Shown here in pieces: positions 1 to 8,718 of a DNA stretch of 49,182 nt. The DNA is from Bacillota bacterium. Lineage in GTDB: Bacteria; Bacillota; Limnochordia; DTU087. Numbering within the stretch: the first letter of the stretch is position 1; every line of letters starts with the position of its first letter. A program made the translations under genes and the position numbers. The notes under the pieces were generated by a model. It was not told the origin of the DNA. It saw only the letters and a program-made list of their open reading frames with translations, and did not search any database. The stretch spans positions 1 to 49,182 of the forward strand of contig JAAZMR010000127.1 in assembly GCA_012798695.1 (NCBI GenBank). The letters run 5' to 3'.

Positions 1-40
1 CTGCCGGGGTAACCCGGTGGGAGAGTAGCTCGTTGCCAGA
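1..40 (+). rRNA. rrf: 5S ribosomal RNA, 3' end (partial)
   Basis: The first 40 bases match the typical 3' end of a bacterial 5S rRNA: a GC-rich helix followed by GGGAGAGTAG and a terminal GTTGCCAGA. The 5' part lies outside the window. A tRNA starts 12 bases later, as at the end of many Firmicutes rRNA operons. The call rests on a short stretch, so the exact 3' end is uncertain. Confidence 0.75.
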
Positions 41-51
41 GAACCTTTCGC

Positions 52-126
52 TCCTCGGTAGCTCAACGGTAGAGCACCCGGCTGTTAACCGGGTGGTTGT
101 TGGTTCGAATCCAACCCGGGGAGCCA
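52..126 (+). tRNA. tRNA-Asn (GTT)
   Basis: This is a complete cloverleaf with the CCA end encoded. The acceptor stem TCCTCGG pairs with CCGGGGA, with one G-T pair. The anticodon loop CTGTTAA carries GTT at 84-86, and the T arm contains GGTTCGAATCC. It lies just behind the 5S end and is probably co-transcribed with the rRNA operon. No terminator is visible before the next gene. Confidence 0.97.
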
Positions 127-161
127 TTATTTTGTCAATACCGGTTTGAGGAGAATGCGGA

Positions 162-734
162 ATGTGGGAACAGTTTTTAGCATCGTTATTGGTTGTCGCA
201 GCATCGGAGATGGGGGACAAGACGCAGCTGCTGGTATTAGCTTTTGCTGCCCAGTGCCCATTACCCGTCGTTATTAGTGGCGTTGCTTTGGGCTTACTGA
301 CTACCAATTTGATGGCAGCATTGCTCGGAACCGGAATAGGTATGGCTTTGCCCCTGGCCCACATTAAGCTGGCTGCAGGGGTACTTTTTTTGGCCTTTGC
401 TGCCTGGACCCTATGGGGTAATAGTGGAGAGTCAGAGGAGGAGAAAATCAGCGGGAGGTTGCAGTCGCCCTTGGCAATAGCTGGAGCGTTTTTTATGGCG
501 GAGCTGGGGGATAAGACGCAACTAGCTGCTCTAACTCTGGCGGCACGATACCAATCCTTTTGGCCAGTTTGGTTGGGTGCTAGCGCGGGAATGATGTTGG
601 CCATAGCACTGGCTATTGGCCTAGGGTATTTCGTAGGAAGAAAGATACCCGAATCAGCTCTTAAATGGGTCTCTGCTAGCATATTCGGGATTTTTGGGGT
701 AATAACTATCCTTACTGCACTAGGTGGGCTCTAA
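162..734 (+). CDS. GDT1/TMEM165 family (UPF0016) cation exporter
   Basis: This 190-aa polytopic membrane protein has the two inverted E-x-G-D-K-T repeats that define the GDT1/TMEM165 family: SEMGDKTQLL near residue 15 and AELGDKTQLA near residue 113. Each repeat is followed by hydrophobic helices, about six in all. Known members export Mn2+ or Ca2+ in exchange for protons; the two acidic motifs form the ion site. The ATG at 162 is preceded by GAGGAG. The gene lies 35 bases behind tRNA-Asn, so read-through from the rRNA operon is possible. Its 3' end overlaps the convergent regulator gene by 23 bases. The substrate ion cannot be told from sequence. Confidence 0.88.
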   Translation: MWEQFLASLLVVAASEMGDKTQLLVLAFAAQCPLPVVISGVALGLLTTNLMAALLGTGIGMALPLAHIKLAAGVLFLAFAAWTLWGNSGESEEEKISGRLQSPLAIAGAFFMAELGDKTQLAALTLAARYQSFWPVWLGASAGMMLAIALAIGLGYFVGRKIPESALKWVSASIFGIFGVITILTALGGL

Positions 735-2046
735 TCTGGATGCCTTTGAAGATGCTGACTGATTGATGCAGGAATGTAGTAGCCTGTTTAGTATCTCCCT
801 TTATCTGATATAACTCACCTAAGCGGGAGTAGACTTCTGCAAGCTGCAGCTGGGCCTCGCTATTTTCTAGACTCGCTGCGGCATCCATCAATGTGGTGAT
901 GGCTTCATCTATTTTTCCCTGAATGACGTACGCCTCGGCTAATAGCTGTCTGACAGCAGCCTGTCGGGTGCTATCGGTATATAACTGCAGAGCTTTATCT
1001 AGCATTACTTGAGCCTGTATGAGGCGCTCGGATGCTTCTGGCTGCCAGGTTAGGTATACTTCTGCTAACTCTTCATAAGCATGGGCTTCATGGGAAGCCA
1101 GTCCTGCAGCCTTAGCCTTCTTTGCTGCTTCCAGGAGCCGCTGTTCAGCCAAGGCAAACTGGTGTCGAGCCCGCTCAATCGACCCGAGATTGATCTTACA
1201 CTGGATCTGCATGTCCTCGTTCTCAATAGCTGCGTAAAAGTGCCATGCTCGAGTTGTAAATCGGCAGGCATCCTCCAGGGCCTCTCGGTGGAAATCAATG
1301 TAACCTAGAGCCATACAAATATCTCCGTACTTGTAGTAAGTCTGAGTAGATTGGGATTGCTCCAGAGCTGTTAGCAGGTTATGCCTGGCCTTGTCATACT
1401 GTTCAGATCGGGCGTAGGCAATACCAAGATTAGTCAATGTCATGGTACGCAGCCCAGGTAGCCGCTCCCAATGCCGCTCCGCTGCATCCAGAGCGTTCTC
1501 AAAAGACACGATGGAGGATTGGATATTTCCCTGATTCAATTGTAGGTCACCTAGTGAATTGTATGTGTAACTAAGCAGCTCCCAGTCTGTTGCCAGCTCT
1601 AGCTCGACTCCGGCCAATTCCAGCATTTGCTCAGCATTGGACGTCTGCCCCAGAGACCGATAGGCTTTGCCCAGGTGGAAGTATAGCTGTCCTCTACGGC
1701 TGCATTCGGTCTTGTCCGTCAATGATAAGGCTTCTTTGAAGTAGTTAATTGCATCTGTGATCTTGTCTTCCTGTTCCAAATGATGGGCCAGCAGCATGAG
1801 ATGGTCGATCTTGTCTGGATCCTGTGATGGGGGAGAATAATCTTCATCAAGGAAGTAACTAATGGGTTTTCCAAGTCGATTGGCGATGATGTGAAGGCTC
1901 TTCAGTGAAGGTCGAGCATGATTCTTTTCGATCTGACTAATAAAGCTCTTGGTGAACTCACCACCGGCCAGCTCTTGTTGGGTCATACCCATTTTCTTGC
2001 GCAGGGCACGGATCTTCTGACCAAGATGAGGAGAATCTGCCATCAT
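712..2046 (-). CDS. XRE-family HTH regulator with TPR repeats
   Basis: This 444-aa protein has an N-terminal HTH_3 domain (about residues 7-66; motifs IRALRKKMGMTQQELA and SQIEKNHARPS). About 360 residues of tetratricopeptide-like helices follow, for example YFHLGKAYRSLGQ and YNSLGDLQLNQGN. This layout resembles the RNPP regulators (PlcR, NprR, Rap-like), where the TPR part senses a peptide, but no cognate peptide gene is recognised. Two adjacent ATGs (2046, 2043) follow an AGGAGGT box; the second has the better spacing. A good sigma-A promoter lies upstream, back to back with that of the divergent small ORF. Function as a regulator is well supported; its ligand and targets are unknown. Confidence 0.85.
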   Translation of the reverse strand: MMADSPHLGQKIRALRKKMGMTQQELAGGEFTKSFISQIEKNHARPSLKSLHIIANRLGKPISYFLDEDYSPPSQDPDKIDHLMLLAHHLEQEDKITDAINYFKEALSLTDKTECSRRGQLYFHLGKAYRSLGQTSNAEQMLELAGVELELATDWELLSYTYNSLGDLQLNQGNIQSSIVSFENALDAAERHWERLPGLRTMTLTNLGIAYARSEQYDKARHNLLTALEQSQSTQTYYKYGDICMALGYIDFHREALEDACRFTTRAWHFYAAIENEDMQIQCKINLGSIERARHQFALAEQRLLEAAKKAKAAGLASHEAHAYEELAEVYLTWQPEASERLIQAQVMLDKALQLYTDSTRQAAVRQLLAEAYVIQGKIDEAITTLMDAAASLENSEAQLQLAEVYSRLGELYQIKGDTKQATTFLHQSVSIFKGIQIRAHLVQ

Positions 2047-2119
2047 AAAGACCTCCTAATGAGAACAAGGGGTAGGGAGAAATACGAATCCCCACCTGGG
2101 ATAGGATATTACATACTCT

Positions 2120-2148
2120 AATGTATCACAGCCTTACTGAACAGTCAA
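2120..2148 (-). promoter_or_regulatory. Sigma-A promoter of the HTH-TPR gene
   Basis: Read on the minus strand there is TTGACT (2143-2148), a 17-base spacer and TACATT (2120-2125). AGGAGGT and the start codon follow about 75 bases downstream. Confidence 0.65.
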
Positions 2149-2169
2149 CGCACATTAATCCACATAGAA

Positions 2170-2198
2170 TTGACAAAAAGTAAATCTTCCTATACACT
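2170..2198 (+). promoter_or_regulatory. Sigma-A promoter divergent from the HTH-TPR gene
   Basis: TTGACA (2170-2175), a 17-base spacer and TACACT (2193-2198) lead towards the small ORF at 2236. The -35 box is 21 bases from the oppositely oriented -35 of the regulator. A direct repeat CACAT (2151, 2161; exactly 10 bases apart) lies between the two -35 boxes and could be an operator. Confidence 0.6.
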
Positions 2199-2235
2199 AG
2201 GACTATAAATATTCAACTCGGGAGGGTCGGTGGGG

Positions 2236-2496
2236 GTGAACAGTGGCGGAAGTTCAGTTGAGCAAGGCGACGAAATTTATGCCGATGGGCAGATCATATC
2301 TCGCGCGGACCAGGTCAAGGGCGGGACAGTGAGGGATAGAGGGACGGACACCAGAGAAGAGCTGCGGGCATCTTATGCTTCTGGTGATGACGGAGTTGAC
2401 TTTCAATCTGAACCCGCCGTCACGTCCTATGCGACAGGTCTGCGGATTATACGGTCCCGTGAGCTGAACTTACCTGCAACAGATCCAGGGGACTGA
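2236..2496 (+). CDS. Hypothetical small acidic protein (86 aa)
   Basis: I do not recognise this protein. It is hydrophilic and rich in Asp, Glu, Gly, Ser and Arg, with no cysteine, no signal peptide and no membrane segment. GGAGGG at 2221-2226 gives good spacing to a GTG at 2236; an in-frame GTG at 2230 is too close to that box. It has its own near-consensus promoter and is divergent from the HTH-TPR regulator. A hairpin follows the stop codon. The promoter, ribosome site and ORF in register support a real gene. A role as partner or target of the regulator is only an inference from position. Confidence 0.5.
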   Translation: MNSGGSSVEQGDEIYADGQIISRADQVKGGTVRDRGTDTREELRASYASGDDGVDFQSEPAVTSYATGLRIIRSRELNLPATDPGD

Positions 2497-2503
2497 TGAA
2501 TCA

Positions 2504-2525
2504 AGGGCCTGATTACCGAGGCCCT
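2504..2525. other. Inverted repeat after the 86-aa ORF
   Basis: AGGGCCT (2504-2510) and AGGCCCT (2519-2525) form a perfect 7-bp stem with an 8-base loop, 7 bases after the stop. No T-run follows, so an intrinsic terminator is not well supported. From here to the gin start I see no other convincing feature. Confidence 0.4.
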
Positions 2526-2787
2526 GAGCTGTCCTAAGCAGCCTCTTCATGTGGTAGCAGAACCATGAACTTGGGATTTTGCATGTCATAGCCTGGCTAG
2601 TGAGCTGGGCTATAACTGTTTGTGGCGGAATCTGGGTTGAAGGAAAGCTCCCCAGTGTCTGCAGGCTGGAAGATGCAAAGGATTTGCGGTCCAGATGTTT
2701 AATAGGAGATAAGAAGGGGCGCCTTGCTGCAGATAATCGATGGGACGCACCGGTCAGAATCCCAATGAATATGCTGGGGAGAGGGCG

Positions 2788-3009
2788 GTGATCGAAATGG
2801 AGAGACAGATTTCACTTTCTTGTTGCATCATATGTAAGTCCCAATGTGTGAGCGGTATCTCCATTCTGGGCAAATGTATATGCCCACAATGCGAGGCGGC
2901 CTTGGTGGCGAGTAAGGCAACCAGCCCCGGTTATGATATATATGTGAGGAGTCTGCGCACCATCTGGCAGGGGGTTTCCTGGGAGAAGACAAGCCAGGCA
3001 GCTCACTAG
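2788..3009 (+). CDS. csfB: Gin (CsfB), anti-sigma-G factor
   Basis: This small protein of about 73 aa has the Gin pattern: CIIC, then GISILGKCICPQCEAAL, then YDIYVRSLRTIW. Two CxxC pairs form the zinc site. In Bacillus, Gin holds sigma-G (and sigma-E) inactive during sporulation. The GTG at 2788 lies 6 bases behind GGGGAG; an ATG at 2797 is the alternative start. Reading further upstream would add residues unlike the family. In B. subtilis csfB also stands just behind the rrnA operon and before yaaO-tmk, and the same order is seen here. It supports a spore-forming host. Confidence 0.8.
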   Translation: MIEMERQISLSCCIICKSQCVSGISILGKCICPQCEAALVASKATSPGYDIYVRSLRTIWQGVSWEKTSQAAH

Positions 3010-3049
3010 ATGATGCCTATCGGGGCCAGTAACCTTGGGAGGCAATCAT

Positions 3050-4570
3050 ATGCTCGGATCCGATTACCAACTAGATCAATCCAAAGCGCCTTTTCTGGAA
3101 GGATTGATCCAGTACAGTCTAGATGGGATCATACCTTTTCATACACCAGGACACAAACAAGGCCGGTCGCTAGATGCTGAGCTTCGGGAAGCACTGGGGG
3201 AGCTGCCTTTCTTTCTAGATGTCTCTGATGAGATATCTAGTCCTTCTCACGAAAATGATGCGGTTGCCGTCTTAAAGGAAGCTGAGGAGCTGGCGGCTGA
3301 TGCCTTCGGGGCAGACACAACTTTCTTTCTCCATAATGGCACAACAGCAGGAATTCAGGCCATGTTACTAGCAGTTCGTCAATGGGCCGCTCAGAAGCAA
3401 TTGGATCAAGGCTTCTCTCAGGAAGGAATCGGCGAGGTGCTCCTTCCCCGCAGTGTACATCGTTCAGTTTTTGGTGGCCTGATCTTGGCGGGCCTAACAC
3501 CCCGCTTTGTACAGGAAACATGGGACAAGGAGTGGAACATTCCACTGCCGCCTACTACGGCTGCCTGGCAGGAAGCTGTGTCACAAGCCGATAGAGTAGT
3601 GGCGTTTTTCGATACATATCCCAACTACTATGGCATTGGTGGTAGCCTAGATGAAGTCGCTAACCTAGCAGAGAAGCGGGATAGACCCTTGTTGGTAGAT
3701 GAGGCCCATGGAGTTCATTTTAGATTTCATCCCGATTTGCCTCCCACTGCATTGAGCCTTGGGGCTGCTGCTTCTGCCCAAAGTGCCCATAAGCTGTTGG
3801 GGGTGCTGACACAGGCTTCACTACTGCATACCAGTACAAAGGAGCTATCAGCGCTGATGCCTGCGATTCTCAGCATACTGCAGAGTACCAGCCCTTCCTT
3901 TCTGCTATATGCTTCTCTAGATGCTGGTCGTCGACAGATGGTACAAGAAGGGCACCGGCTTTGGCAGAGGGCATTGGAATTGGCGCAGGCTGCGAGGGAG
4001 AGCATCAATCGAATGCCGGGATTGCATTGCTTAGGTGAGGAGATACTGAGTAAGCCGGAGACTGGTTTCTGGGACCCTACCAGGCTCTTGGTGCGAGTTG
4101 ATTCCTTAGGATTAACCGGTTCTGAGGCGGAAGCATGGCTACGCCAAGCAGGGGTACAAGTGGAACTGGCCGGCCTGAACCATATCCTGGCCCTGATCAC
4201 TATTGGCGATGGGCCGGCTGAGGTGGGCAAGCTAGTGGAAGCCCTAAGAGGGCTGGCCTACACCCATCGCCACCAAGTACAAGGTAGGCGGGCCAAATTG
4301 CCAGAGCCACCTATGCCCAGCAAGATGCAATTATCGCCTAGGCAGGCGATATTATCTAGTTGGCGTGAAGTTGAAATGATCGGGGCAAAAGGCTGCACAG
4401 CAGCCAGCAGTTTGACGCCCTATCCTCCCGGGATTCCTGTGTTCGTACCAGGGGAGCAGATTACGGCTGAGAGCATTGATTTCCTGGAGGAGTGTCGGCA
4501 AAGAGGTATCGAGATCAGAGGTTGGGCAGATGCAAGGAGGGAGACAATCTGGGTGGTGGATACCGATTGA
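3050..4570 (+). CDS. Orn/Lys/Arg decarboxylase family PLP enzyme (YaaO-like)
   Basis: This 506-aa protein belongs to the fold-type I PLP-dependent Orn/Lys/Arg decarboxylase family. [10 protein letters not shown] lies near the N terminus, [12 protein letters not shown] is in the cofactor region, VDEAHGVHF carries the PLP-contacting Asp and His, and [13 protein letters not shown] holds the Schiff-base lysine. The family makes polyamines or their precursors such as cadaverine or agmatine; the substrate is not readable here. The ATG at 3050 follows TGGGAGG with 7-base spacing. Length fits the short Gram-positive type without the N-terminal wing domain. The stop overlaps the TTG start of the next gene, so the two are translationally coupled. 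Confidence 0.9.
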   Translation: MLGSDYQLDQSKAPFLEGLIQYSLDGIIPFHTPGHKQGRSLDAELREALGELPFFLDVSDEISSPSHENDAVAVLKEAEELAADAFGADTTFFLHNGTTAGIQAMLLAVRQWAAQKQLDQGFSQEGIGEVLLPRSVHRSVFGGLILAGLTPRFVQETWDKEWNIPLPPTTAAWQEAVSQADRVVAFFDTYPNYYGIGGSLDEVANLAEKRDRPLLVDEAHGVHFRFHPDLPPTALSLGAAASAQSAHKLLGVLTQASLLHTSTKELSALMPAILSILQSTSPSFLLYASLDAGRRQMVQEGHRLWQRALELAQAARESINRMPGLHCLGEEILSKPETGFWDPTRLLVRVDSLGLTGSEAEAWLRQAGVQVELAGLNHILALITIGDGPAEVGKLVEALRGLAYTHRHQVQGRRAKLPEPPMPSKMQLSPRQAILSSWREVEMIGAKGCTAASSLTPYPPGIPVFVPGEQITAESIDFLEECRQRGIEIRGWADARRETIWVVDTD

Positions 4571-6123
4571 CTAAACAGAAGGAGATTGTAGATGACCTGG
4601 ACCGTTTACTGGAGGTATTGCCCCAGTTCGTGAGAGAAACCATCGAAAAGCAAGGGCAGTTTTCTGATCTAATCGAGATCGTAATGGATTTGGGTCGTCC
4701 TCCCGAAGCCCGTTATTCCGATAGATTCGTATATCTTTCTGATAGGGAGATTAGCAGAGAGCACATTGATACAGTCCTGAAGCGAGTCGGGGAATTCGGC
4801 TTGGATAATAGGGCGGGTATTGAGCGAACCCTGCACCGGATCTCCGCTATACGCAATCGTCAAGGCGACATTATTGGCTTGACCTGCCGAGTAGGGCGAG
4901 CCGTTTTCGGTACTATAGATATCATACGGGATGTTATCGAAAGTGGAGTGAGTATACTGCTCTTGGGTAGGCCGGGTGTAGGTAAGACCACAATGCTCCG
5001 GGAAGTAGCTCGAGTACTGGCTGATGAGTTTCTAAAGCGTGTGGTAATTGTGGATACGTCTAATGAGATCGCTGGGGATGGAGATATCCCCCATCCAGCC
5101 ATAGGGCGGGCTCGTCGGATGCAGGTGCCTCGACCGGCAGATCAGGCAGCTGTGATGATTGAAGCGGTAGAAAACCACATGCCTGAGGCCGTAGTGATTG
5201 ATGAGATTGGGACCGAAGCTGAAGCACAAGCGGCACGTACCATCGCTGAACGGGGTGTGCAGTTGATCGGGACCGCACATGGTATTACCTTGGACAACCT
5301 TGTTCTCAATCCTACATTGTCTGATCTCATCGGAGGGATTCAGGCTGTTACCCTAGGGGATGAGGAGGCCCGCCGCCGTGGCACACAAAAAACCGTGCTC
5401 GAACGGAAGGCTCCTCCGACATTTGAAGTGGTCATTGAGATCCAAACCAAACAGCGGCTGGCTATTCACCATGATGTAGCGAAGACAGTGGATCTGCTCT
5501 TGCGAGGCGTTCAACCCCGACCAGAGATACGGGAACGGTCGATGGCCGGAGACATACAGGTAATTCAGAAAAGCGATCTAGATGAGCTGGTAGATAGGGC
5601 CCAAAGGACTGTGCCTGGGGGAGTGGATGCAGGCCCCATTATGGTCCACTCAAGGATACCGAGGTCTATTCTAGTGTTTCCCTATGCCATTAGTCGCAAT
5701 CGTTTGGAGCGGGCTATTACTGAGACAGGGGCACCCATGCAGATCACGGAGGAGCTCGGGCAAGCAGATCTGGTGCTCACCCTTAAGGGTCAATATAGGA
5801 AAATGCCCAAGAGACTGCGGGAAGCAGAAGCAAGAGGGAAGCCGGTTTATCTATTGCGCAGTAATACAAAGGCACAGATCCAGGAATTTGTTACCGAATT
5901 GGCCCATGACGAAGAGACTCATGCTATGATGGAAGCCGAGAGGGGAGTCCATCAAGTACAGCTTTTCGCCAAACCAGTGGAGTTGTCGCCACAGAATGCT
6001 TATGTTCGTCGTCTGCAGCATCAGCTAGTGGAGAAGTATCATCTGCAGTCTACTAGTGTAGGAGATGAGCCCGAACGCAGAGTTAAGATCCTGCCGGTAG
6101 ATTTGTCCAGTGAAGAAAGGTGA
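4567..6123 (+). CDS. R3H-domain AAA ATPase (Ycf45-like)
   Basis: This 518-aa P-loop ATPase has the Walker A motif [17 protein letters not shown] (about residue 138) and the Walker B-like [16 protein letters not shown]. It resembles the SpoIIIAA-like and Ycf45 group. A linker and a C-terminal R3H-like single-stranded nucleic-acid-binding region follow ([19 protein letters not shown]). The TTG start overlaps the preceding stop (TTGA), and translation from it gives the usual family N terminus ([16 protein letters not shown]). B. subtilis has xpaC and yaaN between csfB and yaaO and nothing between yaaO and tmk. The biological role of this family is poorly known; nucleic-acid-dependent ATPase is an inference. 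Confidence 0.83.
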   Translation: MTKQKEIVDDLDRLLEVLPQFVRETIEKQGQFSDLIEIVMDLGRPPEARYSDRFVYLSDREISREHIDTVLKRVGEFGLDNRAGIERTLHRISAIRNRQGDIIGLTCRVGRAVFGTIDIIRDVIESGVSILLLGRPGVGKTTMLREVARVLADEFLKRVVIVDTSNEIAGDGDIPHPAIGRARRMQVPRPADQAAVMIEAVENHMPEAVVIDEIGTEAEAQAARTIAERGVQLIGTAHGITLDNLVLNPTLSDLIGGIQAVTLGDEEARRRGTQKTVLERKAPPTFEVVIEIQTKQRLAIHHDVAKTVDLLLRGVQPRPEIRERSMAGDIQVIQKSDLDELVDRAQRTVPGGVDAGPIMVHSRIPRSILVFPYAISRNRLERAITETGAPMQITEELGQADLVLTLKGQYRKMPKRLREAEARGKPVYLLRSNTKAQIQEFVTELAHDEETHAMMEAERGVHQVQLFAKPVELSPQNAYVRRLQHQLVEKYHLQSTSVGDEPERRVKILPVDLSSEER

Positions 6124-6127
6124 AGCA

Positions 6128-6778
6128 ATGCGAGGTGTGTTCATTACACTAGAAGGACCGGATGGGTCTGGAAAATCGACTCAAGCTGCTTTGTTAGCTG
6201 ATAGATTGCAGCAGAACGGTTGGCCCGTGCTCTTGACCCGTGAGCCGGGAGGCACAGCAGTTGGCCTGCAGTTGCGCAAAATACTGCTAGGTCCAGATAA
6301 TCAATTGGCAGTGATGACAGAAGTACTGCTCATGGCGGCTGATCGGGCTCAACATGTGGAAGAGGTAATTGGGCCAGCCCTGGAGAATAATATGATTGTG
6401 ATCTGTGATCGCTATGTTGATTCCAGCCTTGCATACCAAGGCTTCGGTTTACTGGGAGACATCAGTCAGGTAAAGGCCATTAATGAGGTAGCTATCCGAG
6501 GGCTCTGGCCTGACTTAACCATATTACTTGACGTACAACCAGCAGTTGGCCTCAGGCGGCATGGGTTGCACTCTGGCCGGGCCAAAGGCGTAGGTCTGGA
6601 TCGAATCGAGCAAAGGAATCTGGATTTCCACCAACGAGTACGTGATGGTTATCATCAATTGCAGAGTATGTACAAGGAACGATTTGCTTTGATTGATACT
6701 ACTCTATTAGAGATAGAAACGGTAGCCCAGCGATTATGGGAAATTGTGGTGCAACGGCTAGGGATCGAAATTCGCTAG
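6128..6778 (+). CDS. tmk: Thymidylate kinase
   Basis: This 216-aa kinase phosphorylates dTMP to dTDP with ATP. Visible motifs are the P-loop LEGPDGSGKSTQ (residues 7-18), the DR(Y) motif CDRYVDSSLAYQG and the LTREPGG substrate loop. The ATG at 6128 follows AAGGTGA. An upstream in-frame GTG at 6110 would overlap the previous gene and add six residues not expected for the family. It is followed by darA, yaaR and holB in the standard Firmicutes order. Confidence 0.96.
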   Translation: MRGVFITLEGPDGSGKSTQAALLADRLQQNGWPVLLTREPGGTAVGLQLRKILLGPDNQLAVMTEVLLMAADRAQHVEEVIGPALENNMIVICDRYVDSSLAYQGFGLLGDISQVKAINEVAIRGLWPDLTILLDVQPAVGLRRHGLHSGRAKGVGLDRIEQRNLDFHQRVRDGYHQLQSMYKERFALIDTTLLEIETVAQRLWEIVVQRLGIEIR

Positions 6779-6809
6779 TGTGAACTTACCCTAGAGGAGG
6801 GGAAAGACC

Positions 6810-7139
6810 ATGAAGTTGATCATCGCTATCGTGCAGGACCAAGATGTCAACCGGCTTTTGGAAAAACTCTTGGATAATGGCATAGGTGCGACTAAGCTGG
6901 CCAGCACCGGGGGCTTCTTAAAGGTGGGAAGTACAACACTCTTGATTGGAGTCGAAGACTCCCAGGTTGACGAGGTTATGGGATATCTGCGAGAAACCTG
7001 CAAAGCCCGAAAACAGCTTGTTACACCTCTAGCTGCTGTGGGCCGCTCGATTAGTGCTTTCATACCTCAGCCGGTGGAGGTAAAGGTGGGAGGGGCTACT
7101 GTCTTCATATTGGATGTAGAGCGGTTTGAGAAAGTGTAG
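6810..7139 (+). CDS. darA: Cyclic-di-AMP receptor DarA (PstA, YaaQ)
   Basis: This 109-aa PII-like protein has the conserved stretches ATKLASTGGFLKVG and TTLLIGVEDSQVDEV. Family members form trimers that bind cyclic di-AMP between subunits; the downstream effect is not settled. GAGGAGGGG precedes the ATG with good spacing. Length and position directly after tmk match B. subtilis yaaQ. It implies cyclic-di-AMP signalling in this organism. Confidence 0.93.
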   Translation: MKLIIAIVQDQDVNRLLEKLLDNGIGATKLASTGGFLKVGSTTLLIGVEDSQVDEVMGYLRETCKARKQLVTPLAAVGRSISAFIPQPVEVKVGGATVFILDVERFEKV

Positions 7140-7204
7140 CAGAACCAACACAGAGACTAAGGGAGTGGAAGCGCAGCCACCCTGGGGGTGGTTAGTGCCA
7201 CTAC

Positions 7205-7660
7205 ATGAAGATTCGGGCCAGGAAGGAAAGGTCACTGGGGCGAGAAATGCTGTCAGGGAAATCCACTGATGCAGCTCATGTATCAATTCGCCACTCGCCA
7301 TTCATGACAGCTCTACAGGAAACCATAAATGAGCGCGATCAAGATTCCTTGGCACATTCCTTTGCAGCCATTGATGAGGCGGCAGAGGCTTTACGCCGTT
7401 CAGTAACTTTACGTAATCTCAATAAATATAAAGAGCTTGTGCGGGAGTTTGTGCGTAAGCTCACCGCCAGTGCTTTTGCTGTCCGGCAAGAGGCAGGTTT
7501 TGATCGATTTGGTCATCGGCGCCTATATACCATTGTCACAGAGATCGATAGCCAACTAGAAGCACTTACCCGTGAGGTCATGATGACACAGGCAGATAAC
7601 ATCGATTTGGTCAGTCGCCTAGATGAAATAAGAGGTCTGCTCCTGGATATCTATAGTTAG
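7205..7660 (+). CDS. yaaR: YaaR family protein (DUF327)
   Basis: This 151-aa, mostly helical, soluble protein matches the DUF327/YaaR family, with conserved core YKELVREFVRKLTASAF and the tail DEIRGLLLDIYS. Its function is unknown. It stands between darA and holB as in other Firmicutes. The ATG at 7205 gives the usual MKI N terminus but has no clear Shine-Dalgarno box. Just upstream a small hairpin (CCACCC at 7177, GGGTGG at 7186) holds the only G-rich stretch. An ATG at 7247 is an alternative start. Confidence 0.85.
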   Translation: MKIRARKERSLGREMLSGKSTDAAHVSIRHSPFMTALQETINERDQDSLAHSFAAIDEAAEALRRSVTLRNLNKYKELVREFVRKLTASAFAVRQEAGFDRFGHRRLYTIVTEIDSQLEALTREVMMTQADNIDLVSRLDEIRGLLLDIYS

Positions 7661-7686
7661 AGTGAGCAGGAAGGGGACAAGCTAGC

Positions 7687-8718
7687 TTGAGAGGGTTTGA
7701 TAGTCTAATCGGCCAAGATGCCTTGGTCAAACGGTTGCGACAGGCCATAGAGAGTGGTCGAGTTGCCCACGCCTACTTGATTAGTGGTGCACCAGGTAGT
7801 GGTAAGAAAACCTTAGCTCTGGGCTTTGCGCAAGCTCTGTTTTGTCAACACCAACACGGCGATGCATGTGGAGAATGCCGCAATTGCAGGCGGATTGAGT
7901 CTCGCAATCATCCAGATGTGATTATCATAGAGCCTGAGTCCGACCGAATTCGGATTAACCAAATCCGAAGCTTTAGGGATAAATTCACCCTGCAAGCCTA
8001 TGAGGGTGGCTGGAAAATCGGGATTATTACCGATGCTGACGCGATGACAGAGGCAGCAGCCAATAGTCTGCTAAAAGTCCTAGAAGAACCTAGCGGACAG
8101 GCCGTAATTATGCTGCTTACCACCAGCTCTTCTGTGCTGCTGCCAACAATTGTATCGCGGTGTCAGACAATTCCAATGGCCCGTATTCCCCGCATTCGGA
8201 TAGCATCCTTTCTAGAAACTGAACACAATCTTCCCTCCGAGACGGCGATAGTTATCGCCGGCCTTGCTGATGGAAGGTTAGGACAAGCTATAGAGATGGC
8301 CAGTATAGATAACTTAGAATGGAAAGAGCGGGTACTGGCGATGGTTACTTGTAGAGAAGGGCGAGGCTTGGAAGCCTTGCGATTGGCGACCGCGTTGAGT
8401 GCTGAGCCCGAGGCCATAGAGTTCTGTCTAAGGGTTTTGACCTCATGGCTGCGAGATATGTTGTTAGTAAGCAGTGGCTGTCCGCAAGCAATGATCACTC
8501 ATCAAGATCGATATAGTGAATTGATAGTTGAAAGCAAGACTTGTGATGAATTTGTCGTCAGTCAGGCCATTATTCAAGTTGAGGACGCACGGCGGGCCTT
8601 GCAGGCGAATGCGAACCGGCGATTGACGTTAGATGCCTTGCTATACCAAATGGCTGACTTGACTTCTTTTTCCCCAGTGAGTGAGGTCTATAAATATGGT
8701 AAAAGTAGTAGGAGTTAG
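7687..8718 (+). CDS. holB: DNA polymerase III delta' subunit
   Basis: This 343-aa clamp-loader AAA+ subunit starts with FDSLIGQDALVKRLRQAI. It has the P-loop GAPGSGKKT, a zinc module (C-x8-CGECRNC), LLKVLEEP, and the SRCQ sensor motif. It works with DnaX and HolA to load the beta clamp. The start is a TTG at 7687 behind a GGAAGGGG box. The 3' end overlaps yaaT by 23 bases, so the two are probably coupled. Confidence 0.94.
   Translation: MRGFDSLIGQDALVKRLRQAIESGRVAHAYLISGAPGSGKKTLALGFAQALFCQHQHGDACGECRNCRRIESRNHPDVIIIEPESDRIRINQIRSFRDKFTLQAYEGGWKIGIITDADAMTEAAANSLLKVLEEPSGQAVIMLLTTSSSVLLPTIVSRCQTIPMARIPRIRIASFLETEHNLPSETAIVIAGLADGRLGQAIEMASIDNLEWKERVLAMVTCREGRGLEALRLATALSAEPEAIEFCLRVLTSWLRDMLLVSSGCPQAMITHQDRYSELIVESKTCDEFVVSQAIIQVEDARRALQANANRRLTLDALLYQMADLTSFSPVSEVYKYGKSSRS

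Noticed and set aside
2579-2791. 70-codon frame with a hydrophobic N terminus, a possible signal peptide gene near the HTH-TPR regulator
   Set aside because: It needs a TTG start without a ribosome site, overlaps the gin leader, and its later part shows no protein-like pattern.
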